Notes: a model not told the origin generated them from the sequence alone. A stretch of DNA of 64,000 nt from Microbacterium kyungheense (GCF_006783905.1 NZ_VFPE01000001.1:434001-498000); one strand, 5' to 3'; positions 35,219 to 44,904 are shown, counted from the stretch's first letter. Numbers and translations are program-made.

Positions 35219-37105
35219 TTGACGGAACACGACGACGACGCCCACCGTGACGACAGAGTGCCGGCCGCCCCTCCCGATGCGGACGGCGCCCTCCTCGAAC
35301 TGGTGGGCCAGGTCGGAAGAGCCGCGGCCCAGGCGGGTCGTCGTGATCTCGTGCGCCGTCTCATCCAGACCCGGGATCGCCTGCGGGATCCGCACGTGCG
35401 GGTCATCATCGTGGGCGAGTTCAAGCAGGGCAAGAGCAAGCTGGTCAACGCGCTGGTCAACGCGCCGGCCTGTCCCGTCGACGACGACATCGCCACCACG
35501 GTGCCGACCGTGGTGGGATACGCATCGGAGGCGTCGGCGAGTGTCCTGGTGCAGCCCGAGGGCGAGGGCAACGTCGAACCCCGGCGGGATGTCGTTCCGC
35601 TCGCCGAGTTGGCCGACTTCGTCTCGGCGAAGGGCAACCCCGAGAACATCCGTCGGATCATCTCCGCAGAGGTGCTGCTGCCGCGCGAGATCCTCCGCGG
35701 CGGGCTGCGTCTGGTCGATTCCCCCGGCGTGGGCGGACTCGATTCGCGCAGCGCGCTGCTGACCCTCTCGGCGCTGTCGAGTGCGCACGCCGTCATCCTC
35801 GTCTCAGATGCGTCGCAGGAGTACACCGAACCCGAGATGCAGTTCCTGCGACACGCGATGCGGGTCTCGCCGAACGTCGCGGCCGTCCTCGCCAAGACCG
35901 ACCTGTATCCCGAGTGGCGCGAGATCGAGCGCATCGACCGGAGCCATCTGTCCAAGATCGGCGACATCCCGATGTTCTCGGTGTCGAGCGACCTGCGCCT
36001 GCTCGCGGCCGAGACGCGCGACGCCGAGCTCAACGACGAATCCGGCTTCCCCGACCTCGTCGGTCACCTGCGTCAGCAGATCCTCGAGCGTGCCGAGCAG
36101 ATCCACGAGCGCAGCGCCTTGCACGACCTCGCCTCGGTGGTCGAGCAGCTCACGATCGCCCTGCGGTCGGAGCTCACCGCGCTGGTCGACCCCGATGAGA
36201 GCCCCCGGCTGCTGGTTCAGCTCGAAGAGGCCAAGTCCCGTGCCGACGAGTTCCGCAGCCGCTCCGCCCGGTGGCAGGTGACGCTCACCGACGGCGTTGC
36301 GGATCTGATCGCCGACATGGAGCACGATCTGCGTGATCGCCTCCGCAAAGTGCAACGCGAGGCGGAGGCATCCATCGACGACGGTGACCCGGGACCGATC
36401 TGGGACCAGATCACGGAATGGCTCGACCAGAGGATCTCGTCCGCGGTGTCGGAGACGTTCGTGTGGACCGACGAGCGGGCGCGGTGGCTCTCGGAGCAGG
36501 TCGCCGAGCTCTTCCTCGAGGGGGAGGAGAGCCTGCCCGCGATCGACGTCGCCGATGCCGCGGGCGTGCTCGATCCGGTCGAGGCGATCAGCGATCTCGA
36601 TGAGGGACGCATGAGTGCGGCCGAGAAGATCTTCATCGGCGTGCGCGGCTCGTACGGCGGCGTGCTGATGGTGGGGCTGGCGACGGGACTGATCGGGCTC
36701 CCCCTCATCAATCCGCTGTCGCTCATCGCCGGCGTCATCGTCGGCCGTCGCGCATTCCGCGAAGACATGGGCAACCGTCTCGCGCGCAGGCAGGCCGAGG
36801 CGAAGAACATCGTCCGCCGCCACATCGACGAGGTCATCTTCCAGGCCGGGAAGCAGCTCAAGGACCGCCTGCGCGTCGTGCAGCGCACCGCGCGGGACCA
36901 CTTCGGCGCGCTCGCCGACGAGCTGCACCGCTCGTTCACCGAGGCGATGACGGCCGCAAAGCAGGCGGCGAGCGTCGACAGCGGCAAGCGCGAGCAGCGC
37001 GTGAAGACGCTGGGCGCGCAATTGCGTCAACTCGAGACCTTGCGCACGCAGATCGCCGCTCCGGCGGTCGCGCCCCCGCCGGAGCGAGCGGCGATCGTCC
37101 GATGA
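35219..37105 (+). CDS. iniA: Dynamin-like GTPase IniA
   Basis: A 628-residue bacterial dynamin-like protein. G1 is GEFKQGKS (66-73), the G2 Thr lies in ATTVPTVVGY, G3 is DSPG (167-170) and G4 AKTD (225-228). A long helical stalk follows, with a hydrophobic hairpin at about 480-509 (GGVLMVGLATGLIGLPLINPLSLIAG) that should insert into membrane. VSDASQEYTEPEMQFLRHA and RGSYGGV closely match my memory of mycobacterial IniA, whose family cuts membranes on GTP hydrolysis. The start is TTG 35219 after AAGGAAG; a later GTG is possible. iniC follows after 28 bases. Confidence 0.92.
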   Translation: MTEHDDDAHRDDRVPAAPPDADGALLELVGQVGRAAAQAGRRDLVRRLIQTRDRLRDPHVRVIIVGEFKQGKSKLVNALVNAPACPVDDDIATTVPTVVGYASEASASVLVQPEGEGNVEPRRDVVPLAELADFVSAKGNPENIRRIISAEVLLPREILRGGLRLVDSPGVGGLDSRSALLTLSALSSAHAVILVSDASQEYTEPEMQFLRHAMRVSPNVAAVLAKTDLYPEWREIERIDRSHLSKIGDIPMFSVSSDLRLLAAETRDAELNDESGFPDLVGHLRQQILERAEQIHERSALHDLASVVEQLTIALRSELTALVDPDESPRLLVQLEEAKSRADEFRSRSARWQVTLTDGVADLIADMEHDLRDRLRKVQREAEASIDDGDPGPIWDQITEWLDQRISSAVSETFVWTDERARWLSEQVAELFLEGEESLPAIDVADAAGVLDPVEAISDLDEGRMSAAEKIFIGVRGSYGGVLMVGLATGLIGLPLINPLSLIAGVIVGRRAFREDMGNRLARRQAEAKNIVRRHIDEVIFQAGKQLKDRLRVVQRTARDHFGALADELHRSFTEAMTAAKQAASVDSGKREQRVKTLGAQLRQLETLRTQIAAPAVAPPPERAAIVR

Positions 37106-37133
37106 GCGACCAAGAGCCGGAGAGCCGTATCGC

Positions 37134-38639
37134 ATGACGGAAGCAGCCCTCGCCGACGCGCGGCGTATCGCGCAGCAGGCGCTCGAACTCTATGCCGACG
37201 ACCCCGTCGCGGAGGTCATCCGCGCGTTCGACCGTCGTCTGCAGAGCCCGTTGCGTCTTGCGCTGGCGGGCATGGTCAAGGCAGGGAAGTCGACGCTCCT
37301 CAATGCGATGCTCGGCGAGTCGATCGCCGCGACGGATGCCGGAGAGTGCACGCGCGTCGTGACCTGGTACCGGCGCGCGTCGACACCCGGCATCGTGCTG
37401 TACCCCCACGAGGGCGCGCCGCGCCGGTTGCGCTTCCAGCGCGACGGCGGCCGTGTCGTCATCGACCTGGACGGCGCGACGGCCGACGAGGTCGCATGGA
37501 TCGACGTGGGATGGCCGTCCGAGAGCCTGCGGTCGCTCATCCTCATCGACACACCAGGCATCGCCTCGCTCTCCACAGAAGTCTCGGCGCGGGCGACCGA
37601 CTTCCTGACGCGCAAGAGCGCAGCGTCCGCCCCCGACGCCGTCATCTATCTGATGCGGCATCTGCATTCGTCCGACCGCCACTTCCTGGAGTCGTTCCGG
37701 GATGCTGCCCTGGGCGGTGCGCTGACGGTCAACGCCGTTGCCGTCCTGTCGCGCGCCGACGAGATCGGCTCGGCGCGCATCGACTCCCTGCTGTCAGCCG
37801 GACAGGTGGCGCGGCGTTACGCGGACGACGGCGACCTGCACGCCCTCGTCCTGGACGTCATCCCCGTGGCGGGGCTGGTCGCCGAAACGGCTCGGACGCT
37901 TCGCGAAAACGAATTCCAGGCGCTCACACTCATCGCGGGTCTGGACCGGGCGACCCGCGAGAAGATGCTGCTGTCCGCAGACCGGTTCGCCCGCCCGACT
38001 GATGCCATCGATCTCACCGAAGCGGCGCGGCGGGATCTGCTCGCCCGCTTCGGGCTGTACGGCATCCGACTGTCGGCAGCGCTCATCCGTGGCGGAGCGA
38101 TCACGTCGACCGCGCTCGCGGAGGGACTCCTCGAGCGCAGCGGGCTGAACACGCTGCAGGCGATGGTACGAGACCACTTCCGCGCGCGCGCCGGCACGCT
38201 GAAGGTCTACGGATCGCTGCCGGGGCTTGAAGCGGTGCTGCGCGAGAATCCCCGGCCGGGGAGCGACGCGCTGCTCGCCGAGATCGAGCGGATCTTCGCC
38301 ACGACGCACTCGCTGCGGGAGCTGGGCGCGCTGTCGCGCACACGCGCCGGGGGCTACGCGCTGTCGCCCGAGCTGTTGCAGGAGGCGGAGCGCATCGTGG
38401 GGGGCAGCGGCGCGGCACCCCGGGTCCGGCTCGGGCTCGATGAGTCGGCGGACGCGGCCACGGTGCGTGACCGCGCGGACGAACTGCTGACGCGATGGCG
38501 TGGGATCGCGGAGTCGCCGCTCACCGAGCGCGGAGCAGTGGGCCTCTGCCATACCGTGATCCGCAGCCTGGAGCAGGTCGCCTCAACCGACGGCGGCGTC
38601 GTCCTGACGATGGCGGACGACGTCGTGCTTCCGCGCTGA
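37134..38639 (+). CDS. iniC: Dynamin-like GTPase IniC
   Basis: A 501-residue second dynamin-like protein. G1 is AGMVKAGKST near residue 45, the G2 region DAGECTRVVTWYRR, G3 IDTPG, and a G4-like SRADEIG. RFGLYGIRLS, LLERSGLNTL and RIVGGSGAAPRVRLGLD match mycobacterial IniC in order and length (493 residues there, from memory). No strong membrane span is seen, so it may act as a partner of IniA. It follows iniA by 28 bases. Its 3' end overlaps the convergent membrane-protein gene by 57 bases. Confidence 0.92.
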   Translation: MTEAALADARRIAQQALELYADDPVAEVIRAFDRRLQSPLRLALAGMVKAGKSTLLNAMLGESIAATDAGECTRVVTWYRRASTPGIVLYPHEGAPRRLRFQRDGGRVVIDLDGATADEVAWIDVGWPSESLRSLILIDTPGIASLSTEVSARATDFLTRKSAASAPDAVIYLMRHLHSSDRHFLESFRDAALGGALTVNAVAVLSRADEIGSARIDSLLSAGQVARRYADDGDLHALVLDVIPVAGLVAETARTLRENEFQALTLIAGLDRATREKMLLSADRFARPTDAIDLTEAARRDLLARFGLYGIRLSAALIRGGAITSTALAEGLLERSGLNTLQAMVRDHFRARAGTLKVYGSLPGLEAVLRENPRPGSDALLAEIERIFATTHSLRELGALSRTRAGGYALSPELLQEAERIVGGSGAAPRVRLGLDESADAATVRDRADELLTRWRGIAESPLTERGAVGLCHTVIRSLEQVASTDGGVVLTMADDVVLPR

Positions 38640-39233
38640 CCAGGCGATCGCCTTCGGCATGACGCTTGCGAGCAGCGCGAGCAGCACCAACGCGCACTGC
38701 GCCGCCAGGATGAGTCGCAGCGGCTCGGCGTGTTCGCCGGTCAGCGCGAGGTCCAGCGCCAGTGCGAGCGTCACCACCTGCACGACCCAGGTCAGCAGCT
38801 GCCACCAGCGCACGTTCGGTCTGCGCGCCATGAACGACACCATCAGGGTGATCTGCACGAGCAGCACGCCTACCAGAACACCGAACAGCGACCAGAAGAT
38901 GATGTCGGCCGCTGTCGTGTATGTCTGCTCGCTCCGGCTCGGATCGACCGCACGCACTGCTTCGACGATGAGCGGCAGCTGCTCCCGACGGATGATGACG
39001 TCGTAGACCACGGCGAAGCCGCCCACCAGGAAGCTCACGATCCAGAAGAACTGCGCCACCCGCACCGAGAAGGGCGGTGTCAGCTTGGTGAGCACGGGTG
39101 CCGCGTTGGGACTCGTGAGCGACGGGCGAGAGGGCGGCGCTTTCGGCGACTCATCGGCAGGAGTCGCGGGCTGCGAGGGGACGACGGCGGGCCGGGCAGA
39201 GCCCTGCCCGCCCGGATACGTCGATTCGGCCAC
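38583..39233 (-). CDS. Four-helix membrane protein of the ini-like locus
   Basis: A 216-residue protein. Residues 1-60 are Pro/Ser-rich and probably cytoplasmic. Four hydrophobic spans follow: VRVAQFFWIVSFLVGGFAVV, IIFWSLFGVLVGVLLVQITL, LLTWVVQVVTLALALDLAL and LRLILAAQCALVLLALLASV. GTG 39233 starts 5 bases after the IniB-type stop and implies coupling; the frame stays open upstream inside that gene. The end overlaps iniC tail-to-tail. No family recognised; it may be the membrane receptor or anchor for the IniB-type protein or the dynamins (inference). Confidence 0.72.
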   Translation of the reverse strand: MAESTYPGGQGSARPAVVPSQPATPADESPKAPPSRPSLTSPNAAPVLTKLTPPFSVRVAQFFWIVSFLVGGFAVVYDVIIRREQLPLIVEAVRAVDPSRSEQTYTTAADIIFWSLFGVLVGVLLVQITLMVSFMARRPNVRWWQLLTWVVQVVTLALALDLALTGEHAEPLRLILAAQCALVLLALLASVMPKAIAWSARKHDVVRHRQDDAAVG

Positions 39234-39238
39234 TGTCG

Positions 39239-40132
39239 CTACTGCTCTTCGGTGAGGTCGTCGGCGTAGGCGACCTCGTCGACGACGGCCGGCTCGGCCG
39301 GCTCGCTCCACACCGCATCGTCCACCTCGGGTGCCGGAGCGTCGTAGGCGGGCACCGAGGGGACGCTCTCGACGACGTCGACCGCGTCCTGAGGGACACC
39401 GGCGTCGACCGAGGCCGCGAGCTGTTCATCCGGTTGGAGCATCGCCTGCTGGTCGACCGTCTCCTCTGCCAGGGCGTCGAGGTCGGTCTCGACCGGAACT
39501 GCTGCTCCCGCGTCCGCATCGTCGGCCGAGTCTGCATCCGAGCCGGATCCGGAGCCGGCGCCGACGCCGGCGCCGGCGCCGGCCTCAGCGCCCGGTGCGG
39601 CATCCGTGGCATCGTCTGGCGGATCGACGACGCCGGGCAGTCCGGCAAGGGTGTCGTCGCCCGCATCGGCGTCGACGTTGCTCGAGTTGTCGATCGTGGT
39701 GTCCTCGCCGGCGGCGATCGACCCGTCGCCGGACGCGATCCCGGCGGACTGGTCGAAGATCTGGCTCACGTCACCGCCCTCGGTCCAGATGTTCTGGTTC
39801 ACCGATTGGTCGATGATCGTGGAGCGGTTGTCGATCATCGTCCAACTCGTGGTGATCCGCGTGAGCTCGTTGACGACATCGGCGTGACTCGCGGGGGCGG
39901 CGTGCGTACTCGCGGGCTGCGGATGCGCAGCTGTGCGCGGGACGACATCGGGACGGTCGTAGATGACCGGTGCGACTGCCCGGACGTCGTCGGCGCACAG
40001 TCCCGCCAGCTTGTTCTTGGCCAGCGTGGTCTCAGGGTCGTCCTCGAGCTCTTTGAGCGCCGCGGGATCGCGCAGCAGGCTCAGGATGAACTCGATGATC
40101 GAGTTGGCGACAGTCGCCAGAGGCGTGGTCAT
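39239..40132 (-). CDS. IniB-type N-terminal domain protein
   Basis: A 297-residue acidic protein. Residues 8-60 (ANSIIEFILSLLRDPAALKE to VAPVIYDRP) match the N-terminal domain of mycobacterial IniB: a short amphipathic helix, then an ADDV segment. Residues 101-152 (IDNRSTIIDQSVNQNIW, then ASGDGSIAAGEDTTIDNSSN) are about two-thirds identical to the module in the repeat protein at 33581. Residues 180-211 are Gly/Ala/Ser/Asp low complexity, echoing the Gly/Ala-rich body of IniB. A Glu/Val/Pro-rich tail ends at EEQ. Strong ribosome site GGAGGTG before ATG 40132. No signal peptide. Confidence 0.82.
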   Translation of the reverse strand: MTTPLATVANSIIEFILSLLRDPAALKELEDDPETTLAKNKLAGLCADDVRAVAPVIYDRPDVVPRTAAHPQPASTHAAPASHADVVNELTRITTSWTMIDNRSTIIDQSVNQNIWTEGGDVSQIFDQSAGIASGDGSIAAGEDTTIDNSSNVDADAGDDTLAGLPGVVDPPDDATDAAPGAEAGAGAGVGAGSGSGSDADSADDADAGAAVPVETDLDALAEETVDQQAMLQPDEQLAASVDAGVPQDAVDVVESVPSVPAYDAPAPEVDDAVWSEPAEPAVVDEVAYADDLTEEQ

Positions 40133-40174
40133 CTCTCAACACCTCCACGGTGATGATCATCTGCGGGTGGAATC

Positions 40175-40180
40175 AGGGTA
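40175..40180 (-). promoter_or_regulatory. Possible -10 box of the IniB-type gene
   Basis: TACCCT on the minus strand, 42 bases before the ATG. No clear -35. It lies just downstream of the IniR-gene hairpin, so the gene probably has its own promoter. Confidence 0.4.
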
Positions 40181-40196
40181 GGTGAGCACCATCGCG

Positions 40197-40224
40197 GGAG
40201 CATCGGGAGTTCCCCCGATGCTCC
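40197..40224 (-). terminator. Hairpin after the IniR-type gene
   Basis: A perfect 11-bp stem (GGAGCATCGGG with CCCGATGCTCC) and a 6-base loop, 18 bases past the regulator stop, separating the hsp70-iniR pair from the IniB-type gene. Confidence 0.75.
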
Positions 40225-40242
40225 GGAGCGTCTGGTGCGGGG

Positions 40243-42759
40243 TCACGGGAGCGACTCCTCGGGTGCGGCCCGCGTGGGCGGCGCGGCGACGTCCAATGCG
40301 ATGCGCAACTTCGCAAGCAGGTCCGATCGGGACGTCGCATCGAGGCGGCGCCGGATATGCGCGATGTGGTGTTCGGCGGTTCGAGGCGAGATGAAGATCG
40401 CCTCGCCGATCTCTGCGTACGTCTTGCCCTGCAGCACGAGTTCTGCCACTTCGCGCTCCCGCTCGCTGAGCGGGCTGTCGCCCGCGGAGTCGGGGGCTTC
40501 GGCGTGCTCCCCGCCGTCTGCCGGCCGGAGCGAATCGCGCGGGTGAAGCTCGCGCGCGCACGCCAGAAGGCGCGCGATCACCTTGCGGTCGTCCGAGCGG
40601 CCGGCTCCGTGTCCGGCCAGCCGCGCACCGTCCCATGCCAGCCCGACCGTGGCCAGACCCCGAGCGGCGTTCTCGACGGCGTCGGGGTCGACCGTGCCTG
40701 CCAGCACCGACGTCCACACGCGCCCCGCCTGTGCCATGCGCGCGGCGAGGCGGTTGTGGGATGCGGCGGACACCATCGCGCGTGCGTGCGGGATGAGAGC
40801 TTTCGGGCGGTTGAGCAGGATTCCACGCTGGATGCCTGCCCAGTGGAGCGAGGTCGACCACGCCGGCGGCTCACCCAGTGCGGCGACGAGGCTCAGACCG
40901 GCTTCGAAGGACGCCTCCATCGCTTCGGGAGCGCCGACACGCGCCGCGGCGATGACCAGCTCGCCCAGCGGCAGCAGCGAGTAGAGGTCAGGCTCGACGC
41001 GGGTGATGCGGGCGTGCGATGCCTCCCACACTGCAGCGAGGCCGGCAGCGTCATCGTAGCGGCGGGCGAGTCCGATCTCGATGGTCGCGGCGAAGGCGTC
41101 GTCGCGCGGAGAGAGCGCCCTGCCGTGCGTCGCGCGCGCCAGGGCCGCGCGGGCCTCGACGGGACGCTCCCGCTGCAGCGAGATCCAGGCCGACCACAGC
41201 TCGAGCCGGGGCTCGCGGTGGGACCCGCCCTGAGCTCCGGTGAGCGCGTCGTCGACGATCGTCTGCGCGGACTTGAGATCGCCGAGGCCGATCGCCGCCG
41301 CGGCCGCGATCACGGCGGGGAGCTCGACGGATGGGCCGGAGTCGGCCGATGCCGTGTACAGCTCCGACGCCCGCTGCAGGTCCGACAGCGCAGAGATCGG
41401 GGTCGTCGCCGACAGCGTCGCAACCAGGCCGCGATCGAGGAGCTCGTAGGCGGTCAGCAGCAGGGAAGGCGGTGTGGGCATCGGCGATCCGGGCGCGACC
41501 GCCTGTGGTGCGGGAGTGCGCCCCGCCCCCGCGGCCGCGACGCGCGCTCGCGTGGCCGAGGCGGGGTCATCGCGCGGGATCCTCGCGCGATACGTCTCGT
41601 CCGCGAGCCTGACCATGCCGCGGTCGGCCCAGAGCGCAGCAGCCAGGTCGGCGAGCTCGCCCGAGGAATCGGCCGGTGCCGACGCGGCGTGCGTGTCGAG
41701 CAGCACCCCCGCTTCATCGAGTCGGCCGAGCATCCACGCGGCCTGGGCGCGTTCGCGGACCATCGCCGCGGGATCGGCGCCGCAGGCCACCGACTGCTCG
41801 AGCAGTGCGGCGGCGAGCGCAGCGTCGCCCGGCAGTACGGCTCGGGCCCGTGCAGCCAGGGCCGCAGAGGCACGCGCATCTGTGATGCCATCGAAGCTCC
41901 GGAGCACCACCTCGTCTCGTAATGCGGACGAGCCCGGCGACTGGATGGCGTCGATCACTCGCGTGACCGGCGCCACAGCGCGCACCGACTCGGCCACGAC
42001 CGGCGCAGGCCTGCCGTCGCCGGTGAGCAGGCCCTCGGCGTATCCTTCCGAGAGCAGCGACTCCAGGTCCTCACCCCGGCCGTCGGCATTCGCCAGCGGA
42101 GCCAGGCCGAGCGACAGATCATCGACCAGCCTGCGCAGATCCGGGGAGACCGACATCAGTCGGTGCAGGATGCGGGGCCGCAGGCTCTCGTGCAGCGTAC
42201 GGTGTTCCGGGTCGTCGGCGCAGTCCGTGTCGTCATGCGCGCCGACACACTCGTGGACGAGCCAGGCGATGCCCCCGGTGAGGTGCAGGACCGCGTCCTC
42301 GCAGTCGCCGAGATCCGGGCGCTCCGAGCGCAACTGCGGCCGCGTCACCTCGCCCAGCAGGATCGCGGGGTGACTGCGCTCGAGGCGGAACAGCACCGGC
42401 GCGAGTTCCGCCGGGGCGGGCCACGTCCGCGCGGCCACGATGAGTCCGGCATCGGGGTCGTCTGCGCGATCCGCGAGCACACGCAGTCGGTCCACGTCGA
42501 GCTGGTGCGCGTCGTCGACGAGGAGGACTGTCGAGGGGGGCGTCGCGGGGATGTCGGTCGCGGCGCGCGACATCACCGTCTCGACGCCCTCGTCCGCCAG
42601 CATGCGCGCGAGGCTCCGCAGCAGCGTCGATTTGCCGGACCCGGCGCTGCCAGAGACGACTGCCCGCGCGCTCTCACCCGGGAACCGGATGTCGTCGAGT
42701 TGGGCATGCGATGCCGTCCAGTCGCGTGCGACGATCAGCGTGGGAAGCGCGGACATCAT
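40243..42759 (-). CDS. iniR: ATPase/LuxR-type regulator (IniR-like)
   Basis: An 838-residue signal-transducing regulator. Walker A is GSAGSGKST (37-45) and Walker [10 protein letters not shown] (78-86); a long helical-repeat middle follows, then a LuxR helix-turn-helix at 762 to about 820 ([30 protein letters not shown]). Size and layout match mycobacterial IniR, the ATPase/LuxR protein next to iniBAC. ATGATG at 42759 overlaps the Hsp70 stop (TGA inside ATGATG), so the two proteins are made in tandem. Likely activates one or more ini-like promoters; its ligand is unknown. Confidence 0.85.
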   Translation of the reverse strand: MMSALPTLIVARDWTASHAQLDDIRFPGESARAVVSGSAGSGKSTLLRSLARMLADEGVETVMSRAATDIPATPPSTVLLVDDAHQLDVDRLRVLADRADDPDAGLIVAARTWPAPAELAPVLFRLERSHPAILLGEVTRPQLRSERPDLGDCEDAVLHLTGGIAWLVHECVGAHDDTDCADDPEHRTLHESLRPRILHRLMSVSPDLRRLVDDLSLGLAPLANADGRGEDLESLLSEGYAEGLLTGDGRPAPVVAESVRAVAPVTRVIDAIQSPGSSALRDEVVLRSFDGITDARASAALAARARAVLPGDAALAAALLEQSVACGADPAAMVRERAQAAWMLGRLDEAGVLLDTHAASAPADSSGELADLAAALWADRGMVRLADETYRARIPRDDPASATRARVAAAGAGRTPAPQAVAPGSPMPTPPSLLLTAYELLDRGLVATLSATTPISALSDLQRASELYTASADSGPSVELPAVIAAAAAIGLGDLKSAQTIVDDALTGAQGGSHREPRLELWSAWISLQRERPVEARAALARATHGRALSPRDDAFAATIEIGLARRYDDAAGLAAVWEASHARITRVEPDLYSLLPLGELVIAAARVGAPEAMEASFEAGLSLVAALGEPPAWSTSLHWAGIQRGILLNRPKALIPHARAMVSAASHNRLAARMAQAGRVWTSVLAGTVDPDAVENAARGLATVGLAWDGARLAGHGAGRSDDRKVIARLLACARELHPRDSLRPADGGEHAEAPDSAGDSPLSEREREVAELVLQGKTYAEIGEAIFISPRTAEHHIAHIRRRLDATSRSDLLAKLRIALDVAAPPTRAAPEESLP

Positions 42760-44663
42760 TGCGGATCGGGGAGGGAGGGCGGCGTCGGGTCCGGCGTCGG
42801 CTGTGGCTGTGGCTGCGTCTGCGGCTCGGGTTCGGGCTGGGGCTCGGGATCGGGTTGCGGCTGCGGCTCGGGTTCGGGCTGAGGGTCGGGATCGGGGGTC
42901 GGAGCCGGCTCCGGGTCGGCGGCCGGTGCGGGCTCGGGATCGGTGGTCGGGCCCGGGTCGGGGTCCGTAGATGGGACCGGTGCGGGATCGGCCACTGACG
43001 CAGGATCTGTCGTGGGATCCGGCTCGGGACTGGTCGACGTCGACGAGCCGTTCCCGTCCGCGGCGGAGCCCCCGTCGCCGTTCGCCGACGGCGACGTCGT
43101 ACCGGGTGCCGGCACCTGGTTGCCGGCTCGCGGGGCGACGGAAGTGCCGGGCGCACGATCGTCCGGGGCTGGCTTCTTCGGCGCATCGACCCGGGGGTTC
43201 GCGACGCGCGTCTCCGGTTCGACCGCCTCATCCTCGGGCGCGGTCGGTCCCTGTTCGGATGCCGCGGCCTCCACCGCCTGCCCCGTACCGGGTGCGGCCT
43301 GGCGCGGGTCGGCGTACGCGGGGGTGTCCAGACCGATGCGCGACGCGCTGCCGAGAGTCGACGAGCTGAGCAGCACCATGCCGCTCGCGAGCACGAGCGC
43401 CCCGCCGGCCATCGCCGTCGTCGCGGGAAGCCGTTGGAACCACCGGCGACGCTTGGGTTCGCTCGTGGCGGAGCTTCCCGCCGCGGCGTGGGCGGATGCG
43501 GCCGGCCGCGCGGCATCGGCCACGACGAGTGCGGATGCGGCCGCCGCCCCGTCTTCCAGGCCGACCAGCTCACCGGGGGTGCGCGTCAAGCGGTCGATGA
43601 GGACTCGGCTCGCGCCGAGGGCGACGATCGCCTTGGGGTCGGCATCCACAGCGATGCGCACATCGAATCGCTCGGACAGGAGTTGCGCGACGCGCGGAAT
43701 CCGTGATGAGCCCCCGGTCAGCAGGATCGCATCGAGACGGTCGCCGATGTCGTACGTCTCGAGAGAGTCGTGCAGCACGTCGATCGTGCGCTCGATGCCT
43801 GCTCCGATGAGGTCCTCGAACTCGCTGCGCGTGATCCGCACCGAGCTCGCCGAACCCGCGACGAGGACCGGGATCGCGGCCTCGGAATCGAACGAGAGGG
43901 CCTCCTTGGCCTCGATGCATTCACGGCGCAGCGACGCGAGTCCCACGCGAGCCCCGGCGTCGGACGCCAGTTCGTCGGCGGTCAGGCCCGCCGCCGCGAC
44001 GGTCGTGCGCAGCACCAGGTCGTCGAAGTCCGCGCCGCCGAAGTCGCCGATGCCGGTCGGGGTCCCGATGATCCGCAGCTCATCGACGTCCTTGCCGACC
44101 AGGGCCACATCGAACGTTCCTCCGCCGAGGTCGTAGACCGCCAGCACCTTGCCCGGTGGCAGAGGGGACGCGGACTCGTAGTGCCAGGCCGCGGCGACCG
44201 GCTCGCTCACCAGTTCCACCCGGCACTCCGACTCGCGTGCGAGCGCCGCCGTGACGAGGCTCCTCCGGTAGTCGCCCCACGCGACGGGGACCGTCACGAT
44301 GATCGCCTCGGGATGGGTTCCCTGGCGTTCCGCGACCGCTTCGACGACCCACGTGACGGTTCGTGCGAACAGATCCTCGGGTGCGTAGCGGTGGCCGGCC
44401 GCGACGACGGGCACGTCGTCCCCGATGCGTCGCTTGAATTCGCGGATCAGTCGCTCCGGCTGGGCCAGTCCGCGACGTTCGGCCGCCTCGCCGAACAGCA
44501 GGTCCTCGTCGCAGACGAAGACGGCACTCGGCGCGCTGTCCGCTTGTCTGCCCAGCGCGAAGCGGGTCGTCTCGATGTTTCCCTCAGCATCGACGCTCGC
44601 GATGGATGCCGCGATCCTGCTCGTTCCCACATCCACGGCGAGGACGTACGTCCTCAACGACAT
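42756..44663 (-). CDS. Membrane-anchored Hsp70-type ATPase with Pro-rich outer tail
   Basis: A 635-residue protein. Residues 1 to about 360 are an Hsp70/actin ATPase domain: phosphate-1 DVGTSR (11-16), VTVPVAW (123-129), [10 protein letters not shown], phosphate-2 DLGGGTFDV (178-186) and adenosine loop LTGGSSRIP (315-323). There is no substrate-binding domain. A linker ends in KRRRWF (404-409), followed by one span at about 415-437. The remaining 200 residues should be outside the membrane and end in DPEP/PQPEPEP repeats. GGGGAG precedes ATG 44663. First gene of a pair with the IniR-type regulator. A sensor or assembly ATPase at the membrane is inferred, not a classical chaperone. Confidence 0.87.
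   Translation of the reverse strand: MSLRTYVLAVDVGTSRIAASIASVDAEGNIETTRFALGRQADSAPSAVFVCDEDLLFGEAAERRGLAQPERLIREFKRRIGDDVPVVAAGHRYAPEDLFARTVTWVVEAVAERQGTHPEAIIVTVPVAWGDYRRSLVTAALARESECRVELVSEPVAAAWHYESASPLPPGKVLAVYDLGGGTFDVALVGKDVDELRIIGTPTGIGDFGGADFDDLVLRTTVAAAGLTADELASDAGARVGLASLRRECIEAKEALSFDSEAAIPVLVAGSASSVRITRSEFEDLIGAGIERTIDVLHDSLETYDIGDRLDAILLTGGSSRIPRVAQLLSERFDVRIAVDADPKAIVALGASRVLIDRLTRTPGELVGLEDGAAAASALVVADAARPAASAHAAAGSSATSEPKRRRWFQRLPATTAMAGGALVLASGMVLLSSSTLGSASRIGLDTPAYADPRQAAPGTGQAVEAAASEQGPTAPEDEAVEPETRVANPRVDAPKKPAPDDRAPGTSVAPRAGNQVPAPGTTSPSANGDGGSAADGNGSSTSTSPEPDPTTDPASVADPAPVPSTDPDPGPTTDPEPAPAADPEPAPTPDPDPQPEPEPQPQPDPEPQPEPEPQTQPQPQPTPDPTPPSLPDPQ
42783..43028 (-). repeat. 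Pro-Asp/Glu codon repeats in the Hsp70-type gene
   Basis: Encodes residues 546-627, rich in DPEP, DPDP and PQPEPEP. The pattern suits an extended wall-spanning stalk. Confidence 0.85.
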
Positions 44664-44858
44664 GCGCCCGAACTCCCCAATTCAGGACAATGGTCCCCCG
44701 CGGTCAGTTCTACCACCATGAGTGGGATGACGCGAGGGGTGGGTCGTGGAACTCGGTCATGTCAACCCTGAGGGCGCTGGCGGGTGACCTGATACACCTC
44801 GACCGAATCGTCGCTGTCCGGTAGGCGCGAGCCCGGCTGGCCGCGTGCGTGACGCGCA

Positions 44859-44885
44859 TTGGCACTCACGTTGCGTGAGTGCCAA
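44859..44885 (+). promoter_or_regulatory. CIRCE operator 1 of groES
   Basis: TTGGCACTC-N9-GAGTGCCAA, a perfect inverted repeat one base per arm off the CIRCE consensus (TTAGCACTC-N9-GAGTGCTAA). Its spacer overlaps the likely -35 element TTGCGT. HrcA should bind here. Confidence 0.88.
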
Positions 44886-44894
44886 TGCGTTGCC

Positions 44895-44900
44895 TAGACT
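44895..44900 (+). promoter_or_regulatory. -10 box of groES
   Basis: TAGACT, 18 bases after TTGCGT (44871-44876), lying between the two CIRCE elements. Confidence 0.65.
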
Positions 44901-44904
44901 GGCG

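Noticed and set aside
33563..35788. A 741-codon open frame on the minus strand across the repeat-protein gene
   Set aside because: It mirrors the repetitive DNA of the + strand gene; its composition (Val, Arg, His, Asp) is the antisense image of the Asp/Asn/Ser repeats, and the iniA coding on + is certain.
42756..44663. Annotating this as DnaK chaperone
   Set aside because: No substrate-binding domain; a membrane span and Pro-rich tail replace it, and no dnaJ or grpE is nearby.
33500..44700. Prophage or integrated element origin for the ini-like locus
   Set aside because: No integrase, transposase, tRNA junction or attachment repeats; flanking genes are ordinary and base composition is shifted only within the repeat gene.
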